64,000 nucleotides of DNA from Sphaerospermopsis torques-reginae ITEP-024 (GTDB lineage Bacteria > Cyanobacteriota > Cyanobacteriia > Cyanobacteriales > Nostocaceae): contig NZ_CP080598.1 of the NCBI RefSeq assembly GCF_019598945.1, positions 1,984,001-2,048,000 of the forward strand, given 5' to 3'. Positions 1 through 8,873 of the stretch are shown here, piece after piece. Numbering within the stretch: the first letter of the stretch is position 1; the number at the start of each line of letters is the position of its first letter. Made by a program: the position numbers and the translations under genes. Below the pieces are notes generated by a model. That model ran no database searches. It worked only from the letters and a program-made list of their open reading frames with translations, and was not told the DNA's origin.

Positions 1-687
1 TTGTCCCACACCTTTTGCTCCTCCTGTGGTGGTTAAACCCCAACTGCAACCAATGATAGCGATTAAAACGCCAAAGCAGCCTGCTTTAATCATGGCGCTA
101 ACGATGTCCCAAATATCCAAGAAGTTACGGGCTGAGTCTAAAAATACTGTATCTGAGAGGTTGTAAATATTGATAGCAACTATTAGTCCTCCACCCATTC
201 CGGTAACTAAGGATAACAAGGTCAAGATAGGCAGCATTAATAAACAAGCCAGGATGCGGGGAATAACTAAATAATCAATGGGGTCTGTTTTTAACATTAA
301 CAGGGCATCTATTTGTTCTGTAACCCGCATTGTGCCAATTTCAGCGGCAAACGCAGAACCAACGCGCCCTGCTAAAATCACTGCTGTTAGCACTGGTGTC
401 AGTTCTCTGGTTAAGGCTACTGCTAATACTCCTCCAACTAAGTTTCCTGCACCAAAGTTGATAAACTCCCGTGCTACCTGGATTGTAAATACTGCACCCA
501 CAAAAACGGCTGTCAATAAGGCGATAAACAAGGAATCAGGACCGACGGCGGCTAGTTGTTCTAAGGTGTTACGGCGATGGATTTTGCCTTTCATCAGGTG
601 AACTATTACTTGTCCACCTAAAAAAATCGCTGCTAGTAATCGCTGGGTCCATGCACCTAAACCGGATTTGGATATAGTCTGGCTCAA
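1..687 (-). CDS. MlaE/YrbE-family lipid ABC transporter permease (3' end cut by window)
   Basis: Membrane permease of an MCE/Mla-type ABC system that moves phospholipids between membranes. The reverse-strand frame is open from a TTG at 687 through base 1, so the C-terminus lies outside the window. The visible 229 residues begin MSQTISKSGLGAW and carry the family hallmarks: a first hydrophobic helix followed by VAREFINFGAGN, the conserved stretch RELTPVLTAVILAGR, and the EIGTMRVTEQIDAL loop. An in-frame stop lies just upstream, so TTG is the only possible early start; the next ATG is about 30 codons in. Cyanobacterial homologues usually lie near an ATPase and an MCE protein, which would be to the left of this window. 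Family assignment is firm; the substrate is inferred. Confidence 0.88.
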   Translation of the reverse strand, partial: MSQTISKSGLGAWTQRLLAAIFLGGQVIVHLMKGKIHRRNTLEQLAAVGPDSLFIALLTAVFVGAVFTIQVAREFINFGAGNLVGGVLAVALTRELTPVLTAVILAGRVGSAFAAEIGTMRVTEQIDALLMLKTDPIDYLVIPRILACLLMLPILTLLSLVTGMGGGLIVAINIYNLSDTVFLDSARNFLDIWDIVSAMIKAGCFGVLIAIIGCSWGLTTTGGAKGVGQ

Positions 688-1126
688 TGTTTTCTATCTA
701 ACTCAGTGAATGCTTTAAGAATAGCGAAAGTTATTGGTTTTTTGTCATTGGTCATTGGTCATTAGTCATTAGTCATTAGTTATTAGTCATTAGTCATTAG
801 TCATTAGTTATTTTTCCCAATCCCCAATCCCCAGTCACCAAACATTAACTTAGTTTAAAGATTCTCTCAGAAAATTAAGCTGCTTATTTTGCTTGATTAA
901 ATATGTTACGACGTTATTAAACGCCAAAAATCTTGATATATCAGGTATTTTACCCTTTGGAAGCCATCAAAATAGCCTCATCACTTGAGGGTTATATTAA
1001 CTTTTCTTTTAATGAAAACTTAAGATTTTTGACAAATTAACTTTTCAGGAGCGATCGCACGTATTGTAGAAATTAACGTACTGCTTCTTGGCTATCATTC
1101 ACCTTACTCTTGGAGATTGCCTAATT
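688..1126. repeat. Spacer with GTCATTA-type tandem repeat
   Basis: This 439-bp spacer separates two divergent genes. Positions 743-810 hold about nine imperfect copies of a 7-bp unit (GTCATTA, with TCATTGG and TTATTAG variants), the short tandem repeat type common in heterocystous cyanobacteria. The rest is AT-rich with no gene that I can see. A HIP1-like GCGATCGCA occurs near 1052. Confidence 0.7.
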
Positions 1127-1423
1127 ATGAGTCTTTTTACCAACTTTCTCCGATCTTTCTTGCTTACTACTGTTTTCAGTTTCATCGCTCCTATGTTCCT
1201 AGTTGGTGGTATATTAATCTGCTTAGGAATTTTTGGATTTGTTCCTGGTTTACAAGGGCTAACTGAAAACATCCCCACTCAGATTTTGCATTTTCTGGCT
1301 ACTTTTGGTACTGGTAGTCCTATCAATGGCTTATTTGTTATCAGTCTTACTTTCGGTTTTGTAGGTGGGCTTTTTGATATCTATGCTTATTATCGGTATC
1401 AAATGCTGCGTATTGATTCATAA
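1127..1423 (+). CDS. Small hydrophobic membrane protein, unknown function
   Basis: A 98-residue protein with two hydrophobic segments, about residues 8-35 (LLTTVFSFIAPMFLVGG) and 62-82 (GLFVISLTFGFVGG), and a short basic and tyrosine-rich tail (YAYYRYQ). I place the start at the ATG at 1127 because GGAG at about 1111-1114 precedes it at a workable distance; the reading frame extends upstream but that stretch has no ribosome binding site. It is probably a two-span inner or thylakoid membrane protein. I do not recognise a named family. It stands alone, with long spacers on both sides. Confidence 0.6.
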   Translation: MSLFTNFLRSFLLTTVFSFIAPMFLVGGILICLGIFGFVPGLQGLTENIPTQILHFLATFGTGSPINGLFVISLTFGFVGGLFDIYAYYRYQMLRIDS

Positions 1424-2011
1424 TTAAGTCATAAACATTGATAACGCCTCTCTTTCATGTAATGACAATTTACGACTAAATTAACTTTCTTCTCAAGAAA
1501 TCTGCTGCTATCCCTGACTTTAACTATTTTTTGGCATAGCTCAATTATTGCTGTGATTTTTTGTAAGTAAGTCTGTGCTGGTCATTAGCTAACAGTTGAT
1601 TAATGACTCTGGTTTGTGCTGTTAAATTGTGCTGTAAAAAAATATGTGTATATTAGCGACTGTATAATTGGTGTACCTTTACCCACTTGGATTTTGTTTT
1701 GGAAATGGTGATTTTTGACAATCACTCAACAAACCAGTACAGAATGTGGTTGAGAATTGGACATTTAAAGAAATATTCCTTTATTAAGAAATATAGCAAA
1801 CAACACTATAAACCAAATCTAAAAATTTCCTTAAAATTTAAATAGCTTCATACTTGCTAGATGGAAGTTCTTGACATAGGAGTTAGTAGGAGGTAGTTAG
1901 CAGTCAGCTTTTGAAAACTCTTGTCTTGCAAAGATCCCAGAATTTAAGATTGTCCTAATTACCCTAACGACTGCTATATATTAAATTTATTAATAACTGA
2001 TTAGATTACTC
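1424..2011. other. 588-bp spacer, no gene seen
   Basis: AT-rich spacer upstream of sppA. I see no open frame with coding character, no tRNA and no strong repeat array; there is only a short GTTAGTAGGAGGTAGTTAG motif near 1880-1900. It probably holds the sppA promoter. Confidence 0.4.
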
Positions 2012-2833
2012 ATGATCTGGCCGTTTAAACCCAAGTTTCGTAAACAAATTGCTCGGATTGAAATAACTGGTGCGATCGCCAGTGCTACCCGCAAACGGGT
2101 ATTAGAAGCCCTAAAAACAGTAGAAGAGAAGAAATTTCCCGCTTTACTGTTACGTATTGACAGTCCTGGCGGTACTGTAGGAGATTCCCAAGAAATATAC
2201 AGCGCCCTGAAGCAATTGAGCAAAAAAACCAAAATTGTGGCTAGTTTTGGCAATATATCGGCTTCTGGAGGCGTTTATATTGGCATGGGAGCGGAACACA
2301 TTATGGCTAACCCAGGCACAATTACAGGTAGTATTGGCGTGATTTTGCGGGGAAATAACTTAGAACGTCTGTTAGAAAAAGTAGGTGTTTCCTTTAAGGT
2401 GATCAAGTCTGGACCTTATAAAGATATTTTATCTTTTGACAGGGAACTGACAGAACCAGAAGAAAACATCCTGCAAGAATTGATAGATGTCAGCTATCAC
2501 CAGTTTGTCAAAACAGTAGCTGAAGCTCGTTCCTTGGAGGTAGAAACAGTTAAAAATTTCGCTGATGGGCGCATTTTCACCGGAGAACAAGCCTTAGAAT
2601 TAGGGGTTGTAGACCGTTTGGGAACAGAAGAAGATGCACGACGGTGGACAGCGGAATTAGTCGGACTTGATCCAGAAAAAACTCCTTGTTATACGCTAGA
2701 AGAACGTAAACCATTATTGAGTCGAGTTCTACCAGGTAGTAGTCAGTCGAAATCACAAATTGCGGCTGGAATTGATTGGCTGGAATTTGAAATGTCTACA
2801 AGTGGTTTACCCTTGTGGTTATATAGACCGTAG
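2012..2833 (+). CDS. sppA: Signal peptide peptidase SppA (S49 family, short form)
   Basis: Serine-lysine protease that degrades cleaved signal peptides in the membrane. The 273-residue length fits the single-domain (36-kDa type) SppA rather than the double-length E. coli form. Visible motifs are LLLRIDSPGG at residues 46-55, the nucleophile region NISASGGVY with the likely catalytic Ser85, MANPGTITGSIGV at 98-110, and KSGPYKDI at 132-139, which should contain the general-base lysine (probably Lys137). There is no obvious N-terminal signal anchor: the protein starts MIWPFKPKFRK, so membrane attachment may be peripheral. It lies 94 bp upstream of aroH on the same strand, separated by GTCACTAG-type repeats. 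Confidence 0.9.
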   Translation: MIWPFKPKFRKQIARIEITGAIASATRKRVLEALKTVEEKKFPALLLRIDSPGGTVGDSQEIYSALKQLSKKTKIVASFGNISASGGVYIGMGAEHIMANPGTITGSIGVILRGNNLERLLEKVGVSFKVIKSGPYKDILSFDRELTEPEENILQELIDVSYHQFVKTVAEARSLEVETVKNFADGRIFTGEQALELGVVDRLGTEEDARRWTAELVGLDPEKTPCYTLEERKPLLSRVLPGSSQSKSQIAAGIDWLEFEMSTSGLPLWLYRP

Positions 2834-2912
2834 ATTAATTGTCAATAGTCACTAGTTACCAGTCTGTGTACTGATGACTAATGACTAGTGACTAATAACT
2901 CATGACTAATTC

Positions 2913-2918
2913 AGGAGG
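2913..2918 (+). promoter_or_regulatory. Ribosome binding site deciding the aroH start
   Basis: Consensus AGGAGG nine bases before the GTG at 2928. It favours GTG over the TTG six bases upstream. Confidence 0.8.
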
Positions 2919-2927
2919 ACTTTGGAA

Positions 2928-3341
2928 GTGGAATGGCAAATGCGGGCAATTCGTGGTGCAACAACCGTTGCCGAAAATAGCGTAGAAGCAATTACAGAAG
3001 CGGTGACAGAATTAATTAATGAACTGGAACGACGGAATAAACTAGAACCAACAGAGATTTTGAGTGTTACTTTTTCTGTCACCCGTGACTTAGATGCTAT
3101 TTTTCCAGCAGCGATCGCCCGCCGTCGTCCTTTATGGGATAGTGTAGCTATGTTGGATGTCCAACAAATGCACGTCGAAGGCAGTTTACAGCGTTGTATT
3201 CGCTTTTTAATTCATGCCTATTTGCCAACTTCCGCACCTGTCCACCATATTTATTTGCGTCAAGCGGCTAAGTTGCGCCCTGACTGGGGTTTACCGCAAA
3301 CTTTACAAACTTCTCAGCAATCGGTAGAAACTAAAGTTTAA
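2928..3341 (+). CDS. aroH: Chorismate mutase, AroH type
   Basis: Monofunctional AroH-fold (Bacillus type) chorismate mutase, which converts chorismate to prephenate on the way to phenylalanine and tyrosine. The protein is 137 residues, normal for the family, with MRAIRGATTVAENS at the N-terminus, SVTFSVTRDLDAIFPA in the middle and the RPLWDSVAMLDVQQM segment with catalytic-site arginine and tyrosine-rich surroundings. I chose the GTG at 2928: a perfect AGGAGG at 2913-2918 lies 9 bases upstream, whereas the in-frame TTG at 2922 would sit only 3 bases from it. It is downstream of sppA, possibly separately transcribed because repeats intervene. Confidence 0.93.
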   Translation: MEWQMRAIRGATTVAENSVEAITEAVTELINELERRNKLEPTEILSVTFSVTRDLDAIFPAAIARRRPLWDSVAMLDVQQMHVEGSLQRCIRFLIHAYLPTSAPVHHIYLRQAAKLRPDWGLPQTLQTSQQSVETKV

Positions 3342-3627
3342 AATATAGCAGAATTTAGGAGTCAGGAGTCAGAAGAATTTTAGATTTTAGATTTTAGATT
3401 TTAGATTGGAGGTAAGACTTCAGGAGTCAGAATAATTGTGTGTAGCAGGAATCCACAGAAGGAAGTTTTTTCATCAACAACCAATGACTCAAAAACCCTA
3501 ATTCGTTCTCAATCCTGTATTCTGTATCCTGAATCCTGACGATTGGAGATGACAAAACAATCCAAAATCCAAAATCCAAAATCCAAAATTCTCTCACCTG
3601 TCACCTGTTTCCTGTAACTTTCCATAT
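3342..3627. repeat. Spacer with inverted pair of heptamer repeat arrays
   Basis: Two tandem arrays of a 7-bp unit lie here in opposite sense: GATTTTA units at about 3377-3406 and CCAAAAT units at about 3561-3590. They can pair with each other as a long imperfect hairpin. Between them are AGGAGTCAGGAGTC and CCTGTATTCTG-type repeats. No gene is visible. Confidence 0.7.
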
Positions 3628-4152
3628 ATGAATAATTTAACAATCAAAATTGAGAAATTATTAGATACTGATTTTGAAGAACTGATCAAAGTTAGTCGAG
3701 AAATTTGGTGTAGTCACTATCCCGGTGTTATCAGTATTGAACAAATAGAGTATATGTTAGATAAAATGTATGCTCTTGAAATAATTGAAAAAGAAGTTTA
3801 TCAGTTAGGAATATTTTACGATAAAGTCGTTAAAGATAATCAAATAGTTGGTTATTTATCTTATTGTGCGGAAGTCAAGGATAATATTAATAATATTAAT
3901 TATTTTAAATTACATAAATGTTATTTATTACCTGCACTGCATGGGTTTGGTTATGGACAAATAATGTTATCTCATGTTTGTCAAAAAGCTAAAGAAATGA
4001 ATTTGCAGCAAATTATACTCAATGTTAATAAAAGGAATGAAAAAGGAATTAAAGCTTATACTCGATTTGGGTTTAAGATTATGGAGAGTAAGGTAATAGA
4101 TTTTGGCGGTGGGTTTGTGATGGATGATTATATTATGAGTTATGAAATTTAA
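3628..4152 (+). CDS. GNAT-family N-acetyltransferase
   Basis: Acyl-CoA-dependent acetyltransferase of unknown substrate, 174 residues. The GNAT acetyl-CoA loop is recognisable as LPALHGFGYGQIMLSHV at about residues 100-116 (Q/R-x-x-G-x-G/A variant HGFGYG), followed by the C-terminal LNVNKRNEKGIKAYTRFGFKI typical of the family (N-x-x-A/G-x-x-x-Y-x-x-x-G-F). The gene is clearly more AT-rich than its neighbours, which may reflect recent acquisition. It converges on the PIN toxin gene 22 bp downstream on the other strand. Confidence 0.85.
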   Translation: MNNLTIKIEKLLDTDFEELIKVSREIWCSHYPGVISIEQIEYMLDKMYALEIIEKEVYQLGIFYDKVVKDNQIVGYLSYCAEVKDNINNINYFKLHKCYLLPALHGFGYGQIMLSHVCQKAKEMNLQQIILNVNKRNEKGIKAYTRFGFKIMESKVIDFGGGFVMDDYIMSYEI

Positions 4153-4174
4153 AAGATAGGAAATAACCAAGAAT

Positions 4175-4588
4175 TTAGGTAGATATCAAATTGAGAAAAT
4201 CTGCTGCTGTAACAATAGCAATACCTTGATAATTACCTAAAGGTAACAAATGTTTTTTATCACCTGTAACAATATGAGTTGCATTCCCCAAAACAGCACA
4301 TTCTAAAACCATATTATCGTCAGGATCATTAGTGATGACATTTAAAGTATTGCTGATTCTTACCAGTTGCGAATATTTTAACACTTCTTGAATTTCATCT
4401 TGAGAACCTGCTAAAGAATAAGCAAATTTGTTCTGAAGTTTTTCTTCTAACTCATCAAGTATTTCTTGACAAGTCACGGAAATGATCTTAGCTTCTTTCG
4501 CAAGTTGAAGACAACGAGAAGGAGTACCTCGACGCGACAAAACAGTAGAGATGAGGATGTTAGTATCAAAAACAACTATTGGCAGCAT
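4175..4588 (-). CDS. PIN-domain toxin of a type II toxin-antitoxin pair
   Basis: Putative ribonuclease toxin, 137 residues. It has the PIN acidic residues: Asp8 in VVFDTNILIS near the N-terminus, Glu in CQEILDELEEKL, and Asp in NDPDDNMVLECA with a further Asp in THIVTGDKKHLL near the C-terminus. This arrangement matches the family often annotated as putative toxin component, PIN family. Its start overlaps the end of the upstream 84-residue gene by 13 bp, a typical translationally coupled antitoxin-toxin order. The target RNA is unknown. Confidence 0.85.
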   Translation of the reverse strand: MLPIVVFDTNILISTVLSRRGTPSRCLQLAKEAKIISVTCQEILDELEEKLQNKFAYSLAGSQDEIQEVLKYSQLVRISNTLNVITNDPDDNMVLECAVLGNATHIVTGDKKHLLPLGNYQGIAIVTAADFLNLIST

Positions 4589-4830
4589 AGTCTATCTTCA
4601 TGTACAATGTCGTCTATAAAATCGCTGCGTTCTTCTTCATCCATTCCATCCCAATTTTTACCCCTTTTCCATGCTGCAAGACGAAGATGATGTTCACCAT
4701 CCTTGGTAAACTTATCTAACCCACCCCACTTATTTAACAACAAATATTCACACAACTCCGCTTGCTTTTCTGATGGTAGTTGCTTGACTAATTCAATTAG
4801 TTGTTGATCGCTTAATGTCAGATTTGGCAT
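4576..4830 (-). CDS. Probable antitoxin partner of the PIN toxin
   Basis: An 84-residue acidic protein beginning MPNLTLSDQQLIELVKQLP. The N-terminal half resembles the DUF2281/addiction-module type helix (LIELVKQLPSEKQAEL); the C-terminal half is acidic (DGMDEEERSDFIDD) and could bind the basic toxin. I chose the second ATG at 4830 because AGGAGG lies 8 bases upstream, while the ATG at 4836 is only two bases from it. It is translated first and overlaps the toxin start by 13 bp. The antitoxin role is inferred from gene order and size. Confidence 0.75.
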   Translation of the reverse strand: MPNLTLSDQQLIELVKQLPSEKQAELCEYLLLNKWGGLDKFTKDGEHHLRLAAWKRGKNWDGMDEEERSDFIDDIVHEDRLCCQ

Positions 4831-4922
4831 AATCATTACCTCCTCTTATATTTTACAACAATAAAGACTTTAGTAGGGTTTATTAGGGATAGGGTAACGC
4901 ACTAAAAATAAATATTTTGCAA

Positions 4923-6356
4923 TTATGGAGATGGTTTTTTAATCACCATAGTACCAGCTAAGATATCATGTAAAGAACGATTATTTTTATTAAAGAGGAC
5001 AAAAATTAAATCTAGTAAACCAAAAGTAAATAAAGTCAACAAGAGTTTAACTATAAATCTCCAAGTAGCACGCCAAAAAGAAATCTGACTACCCTTTGTA
5101 TTAGTAACAACTATTTGAAATATTCTTTTTCCAAAAGTTGATTGTTTACCAGAGCTTTCAAATAATACAAAATAAAGCCAATTAAAGATGATAGAACCAC
5201 CCAAAAATATAGTTGCTGCAAGTTTTAAACAAATATCATAGTATCCACAGGTGTGACCTATAATATATGCTAATTGGTATAGAATAAAACCAATCAAAAT
5301 AGAAATTACTAAATCAATGACAGAAGATATAATGCGCCTCCAAAATGGATATGTATAAGAAGTTGCTACTTGATTAACTGCTCCAGATGTAGATGCTACT
5401 GTTTGAGCATTAGCAACAGAATTAGAAGATTGACTAGAAGAATTAGAGGTTTGAAATGTCGGTGAAGAAGTTTCAAACTCCGATAATTTATGCAAAATCT
5501 CCTGTGTATCTTTAGGGCGATTTCCCGGAAATGGAGATATTAAATCATCAATTAAATCTAACAACTTTTGGGAAATACCTGTAACATCATCTCGCCAATT
5601 TAACTTTCCATTTCGTGCATCTTCATTAAATTTATCAAGAGACTTACCTGTTAACAAATAAACAAAAGTTCGCCCCAAAGCAAAAAAATCTGATTGCGGA
5701 ACAGCTTTACCATTTACTTGTTCCGATGGTGTATAACCCGCAGAAATAATTCCTGTAACTTGCTGTCCTGCTACTTTTTGCATGAAAGTTTGTGTAACTT
5801 CCCGCGCTGTCCCAAAATCAATTAATACTAACTGCCCATCTGGGCGTAACATAATATTAGGTGGCTTAATATCTCGATGAAAATAATTTTGTTGATGGAC
5901 TTGTTGTAAAATTTCAACTATCTGTTTCAACCATCTTACAGCAGCACGTTCACCGATGGGTTGATGGTTACGTTGAATCATGTATTCTTCTAAGTTCATT
6001 CCCTCAATTTTTTCCATCACCAAACAATGCAGGGGTTCTTTACTATCTCTAGGAGAATAAATAAAGTAACCATCTGATTCAACTTTCGGAATACCGGGAT
6101 GGTTGAGTCGTTTTAAAACTTCTGCTTCTTGCTGAAATAGTTCCACTGCTTTAGGAACTGTATTAAACAGAACCTTGAGAACTTTCTTTGTACCAGAGTC
6201 TTCCACTTCATAGGTTTTACCGAAACCACCACCACCCAAAGGACGAATGACTCGATAACACCCCTCTAAAAGTAACTCAGAACCACAAGCGTGACAAAAT
6301 AAGGGTTGTTTGGGGTTTTGCGGTTTGGGACAGTTAGGATTGATACAGTAACTCAT
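4923..6356 (-). CDS. Serine/threonine protein kinase with zinc-ribbon and RDD membrane domain
   Basis: Hanks-type kinase of 477 residues in a three-part layout. Residues 1-25 form a zinc ribbon (Cys4, Cys9, Cys21, Cys24). Residues about 34-295 form a kinase domain with glycine loop GGGGFG (41-46), ATP lysine Lys61, catalytic HRDIKPPN (160-167) and DFGTA (180-184), all intact. A Ser/Thr/Asn-rich linker (about 295-330) precedes a C-terminal RDD domain (YPFWRRIISSVIDLVI and later SFWRATWRFIVKLLL) with several membrane spans. It is therefore a membrane-anchored kinase with the catalytic part in the cytoplasm. Kinase fusions to RDD domains occur in cyanobacteria; the signal and substrates are unknown. 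It is transcribed alone, away from the PIN pair. Confidence 0.9.
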   Translation of the reverse strand: MSYCINPNCPKPQNPKQPLFCHACGSELLLEGCYRVIRPLGGGGFGKTYEVEDSGTKKVLKVLFNTVPKAVELFQQEAEVLKRLNHPGIPKVESDGYFIYSPRDSKEPLHCLVMEKIEGMNLEEYMIQRNHQPIGERAAVRWLKQIVEILQQVHQQNYFHRDIKPPNIMLRPDGQLVLIDFGTAREVTQTFMQKVAGQQVTGIISAGYTPSEQVNGKAVPQSDFFALGRTFVYLLTGKSLDKFNEDARNGKLNWRDDVTGISQKLLDLIDDLISPFPGNRPKDTQEILHKLSEFETSSPTFQTSNSSSQSSNSVANAQTVASTSGAVNQVATSYTYPFWRRIISSVIDLVISILIGFILYQLAYIIGHTCGYYDICLKLAATIFLGGSIIFNWLYFVLFESSGKQSTFGKRIFQIVVTNTKGSQISFWRATWRFIVKLLLTLFTFGLLDLIFVLFNKNNRSLHDILAGTMVIKKPSP

Positions 6357-6391
6357 GCACTGCTACAGGATAGGTTTTTGATACTTACCAA

Positions 6392-6728
6392 TTATAAGCA
6401 TATAGCAATCCTATCTGATGTGTAAACTATGATTTCAATTCCTATAATATTTCCAACTTTGTCATAGTCTAAAATGATTCCTGGTTTTTCTTCATCACTT
6501 TCTTCAATTTCTGCATTACTGACATCTTGCACCAACAAAATTTGATGTAATTTTATTACACCGTATAATTCCAAAAACCTTGATTTACCGTTTAAAACCA
6601 ATAAAAATAAGGTAGTCTTATGGCGTATCTTTTTAAGTCATATAGGTTTGTACGGAGAGGTGCAAGATATGAGATTACTTAAAGATAATTCTTAAAACGT
6701 CAATTTCTGAGTCATAAGTAATTTTCAT
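6392..6728 (-). pseudogene. DUF2283 gene interrupted by a small inserted element
   Basis: The normal DUF2283 start (MKITYDSEIDVLRIIF) is encoded from the ATG at 6728 down to a stop at 6675. The rest of the family (SNAEIEESDEEKPGIILDYD, then GNIIGIEI) resumes at 6521 and runs to 6392 after an inserted 153-bp palindrome-ended element. Removing the element and one copy of the flanking ATTACT leaves one extra base relative to the expected frame (TTT AGT AAT), so a further indel has occurred. The last residues (IVYTSDRIAICL) also differ from the usual family ending. It should be non-functional unless the 3' fragment is translated from an internal start. Confidence 0.75.
6521..6673. mobile_element. 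MITE-like insertion inside the DUF2283 gene
   Basis: About 153 bp with imperfect terminal inverted repeats: GACATCTTGCACC at the left (6521-6533) and GGTGCAAGATATGAG at the right (6659-6673), matching over ATCTTGCACC without a break. A 6-bp direct repeat ATTACT flanks it (6515-6520 and 6674-6679), which looks like a target-site duplication. There is no coding capacity inside, so it would depend on a transposase elsewhere. Confidence 0.7.
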
Positions 6729-6941
6729 GATTCGCTCCAGTATTTATCAATTTTGCTAGTTCTGTAAAAAGCTTCTAAGCTATAATCTCTTTCGTAGCTA
6801 TTTTCTGTTATTGTCTGCTGATTGAGTTGGGCGGAAATAATTCATAAAAGTTTATTAATGCTCTCGATAAACATTGTAAATTTGGATTTTAATTTAAGAT
6901 TACTTTTTACCACCCATAAAAATAAATATACTGTAGCGACT

Positions 6942-7403
6942 ATGCCAAAACGCATACTTGTAGAAGTAAATAGTTGGTTTAAACGTGATAGAATTGTCCG
7001 TAATTTAGAACTTTTCCAAGACGTTATTGTTATTTCTCTTTGCGTAGGTTTATTTTGTGTGATGCTAATTCGATTAGGAGATATGTTCATCTCCTTTTTG
7101 CATCCATTAGATTTGCGGGAAGTAACATCTGATATTTTGTTTATCTTGATACTTGTGGAATTATTTAGGCTTTTGGTTGATTATTTGCAAGAACATAGTA
7201 TTTCTGTAGGTGCTGCGGTAGAAATTACTATTGTTTCTGCATTAAGGGAAATAATTTTACGTGGTGTTTTAGAAATTCCCCGTGACCAAATTTTTGGAAT
7301 TTCTGTATTTTTGTTGGTACTAGCGGGAATTTTCATTGCTAGTCCTTGGATAAATAAGTTATTGGGAAACGTCAAAATTAGTGAAAAAATGAGTGAAGAT
7401 TAA
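6942..7403 (+). CDS. PsiE-like membrane protein (phosphate-starvation-inducible family)
   Basis: A 153-residue protein with four predicted hydrophobic spans: about 26-46 (VIVISLCVGLFCVMLI), 62-80 (ILFILILVELFRLLV), 90-105 (VGAAVEITIVSALREII) and 121-138. The central LFILILVELFRLLVDYL and the EITIVSALREIILRG segment are typical of the PsiE/YjbA family (PF06146). The start at 6942 (MPKRILVE) is chosen because the upstream in-frame stretch from a TTG at 6822 is AT-rich and unlike the family; neither start has a strong ribosome binding site. The function in cyanobacteria is not established. Confidence 0.75.
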   Translation: MPKRILVEVNSWFKRDRIVRNLELFQDVIVISLCVGLFCVMLIRLGDMFISFLHPLDLREVTSDILFILILVELFRLLVDYLQEHSISVGAAVEITIVSALREIILRGVLEIPRDQIFGISVFLLVLAGIFIASPWINKLLGNVKISEKMSED

Positions 7404-7646
7404 AGATTTTATGTACTTCAAATAATTAGGGCGGGCAAGATGCCCACCCCACAGGATTTGATTGAGAAATACAGGAATTTAATTTCAGCGATAGGTAAGT
7501 ATTCATCCGTCAGTAATCAGCTATTATCTGGGATTTATAAGCATTTTCAGCGATGAACTATAAATTGATTTTTGGTATCAGTCTCCCCTCAGAATCCTGA
7601 AAAATTAGCCTGAAAAGGAGTTTTAGCTGAATGCTTACAAAGATAG

Positions 7647-8474
7647 TTAAGGCAGAATAAACCCATATTTTTTGAATACAGCTTTAGCTTTATCACTAGC
7701 TAAAAACTGAGAGAAATTTTTAGCTGCATCAATGTTTTTACTGCGTTTGAGTATGGCTAAGGGATAAATAATTGGAGAATGATATTTTTCGTCAGCCGCA
7801 ACTACAACTTTGACTTTATTAGATATTTTGGCATCGGTAGAATACACTAAACCCGCTTCCGCATTTCCACTTTCTACAGATGCTAAAACTTGACGCACGT
7901 TATTAGCAAAAACCAGTTTTGATTTTATCTGATCCCAAATTTTTAATTGTTGTAATACTTGTTGTGCATATTGCCCTGCGGGTACACTTCTCGGTTCACC
8001 AATAGCAATCTTTTTGACTCTTGCATCTTTGAGATTGTAAAAACTACTAATACCAGAAACATTACCTGGTACAACCAAAACCAAACGATTTTTAGCAATG
8101 ACGGTACGACTACCAGAAACTAAAAGATTTTTCTGTTCTAAAGCATCTACTTGTTTTTTGGCCGCAGATATAAAAACATCCACTGGCGCACCTTGTTCTA
8201 TTTGTCGTTGCAACGCACCAGAAGCACCAAAGTTATAAGTAATGCTAACGTTTGGCTGACTTTGTTGGTATAGAGGTTTAATTTCTGCCAATACATCTTT
8301 CATGCTTGCAGCCGCAGATACCAGTAAGTTGGTATTAGACTGTGCTACTACAGGGGCGGAAGTCAGGGTTGGTATACCAATTGCTATCAGCATTGTGGTT
8401 AATGCTGTAGTAATTAATATCATTAATTGTCTTCTTTTCACGGAAAAAAGTGTTTTTGAGAAATTTTCTTTCAT
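7647..8474 (-). CDS. modA: Molybdate ABC transporter substrate-binding protein ModA
   Basis: Periplasmic binding protein that captures molybdate for ABC import. It has 275 residues with a hydrophobic signal region (about 18-38, LMILITTALTTMLIAIG) ending near APVVAQS. The mature part shows ModA signatures: LLVSAAASMKDVLAEI, the binding-site serines in TYNFGASGALQRQIEQGAPVDVFISAA, and ESGNAEAGLVYSTDA. I chose the ATG at 8474; the longer frame to 8546 lacks family similarity and a GGAG lies upstream of 8474. No modB or modC is visible next to it, so the permease and ATPase must be elsewhere. Molybdenum is needed for nitrate reductase and nitrogenase. Confidence 0.92.
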   Translation of the reverse strand: MKENFSKTLFSVKRRQLMILITTALTTMLIAIGIPTLTSAPVVAQSNTNLLVSAAASMKDVLAEIKPLYQQSQPNVSITYNFGASGALQRQIEQGAPVDVFISAAKKQVDALEQKNLLVSGSRTVIAKNRLVLVVPGNVSGISSFYNLKDARVKKIAIGEPRSVPAGQYAQQVLQQLKIWDQIKSKLVFANNVRQVLASVESGNAEAGLVYSTDAKISNKVKVVVAADEKYHSPIIYPLAILKRSKNIDAAKNFSQFLASDKAKAVFKKYGFILP

Positions 8475-8873
8475 AATAATTGACACTCCGTGGAGTATTG
8501 GCAATGTTACCAAATTTTTACCATCTAAGTTGGTAAATCTTGACATATCTCCAGTGAGGAAAAATGTATGTTTAAATACAATTTGTATGGTTTTTGATTG
8601 CTGACTTAAATATTAATTATGAAATTTAGTAATTTTTATTACTGAAATAAACATAAATTACCCAGGAAAACATCAGGTGTTTATTCCCAAAACCCGATAT
8701 ACTAAACTAGAATTTGCTAGATTTGAGATTTTTGTTAATTGCGATACCATAAATTACTAATTTTTAGATAAATACGAGATAGTTTTTCAGATTTGGGAGT
8801 AGAAACTAAATCCAGTATCATCAAAAAATCCAAAATTCCGGTATGGTGTGAAAATCAACAGAGGAGTGAAATA
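8475..8873. other. Divergent promoter region between modA and the prenyl synthase gene
   Basis: A 399-bp AT-rich spacer between divergent genes. It should hold both promoters. I see no convincing named operator, no repeat array and no RNA gene. Confidence 0.4.

Noticed and set aside
278-601. 107-codon forward frame at the left edge
   Set aside because: It is antisense to the MlaE-type permease, which has clear family motifs.
2922-2927. TTG at 2922 as the aroH start
   Set aside because: Only 3 bases from the AGGAGG; the GTG at 2928 has correct spacing and gives the family N-terminus.
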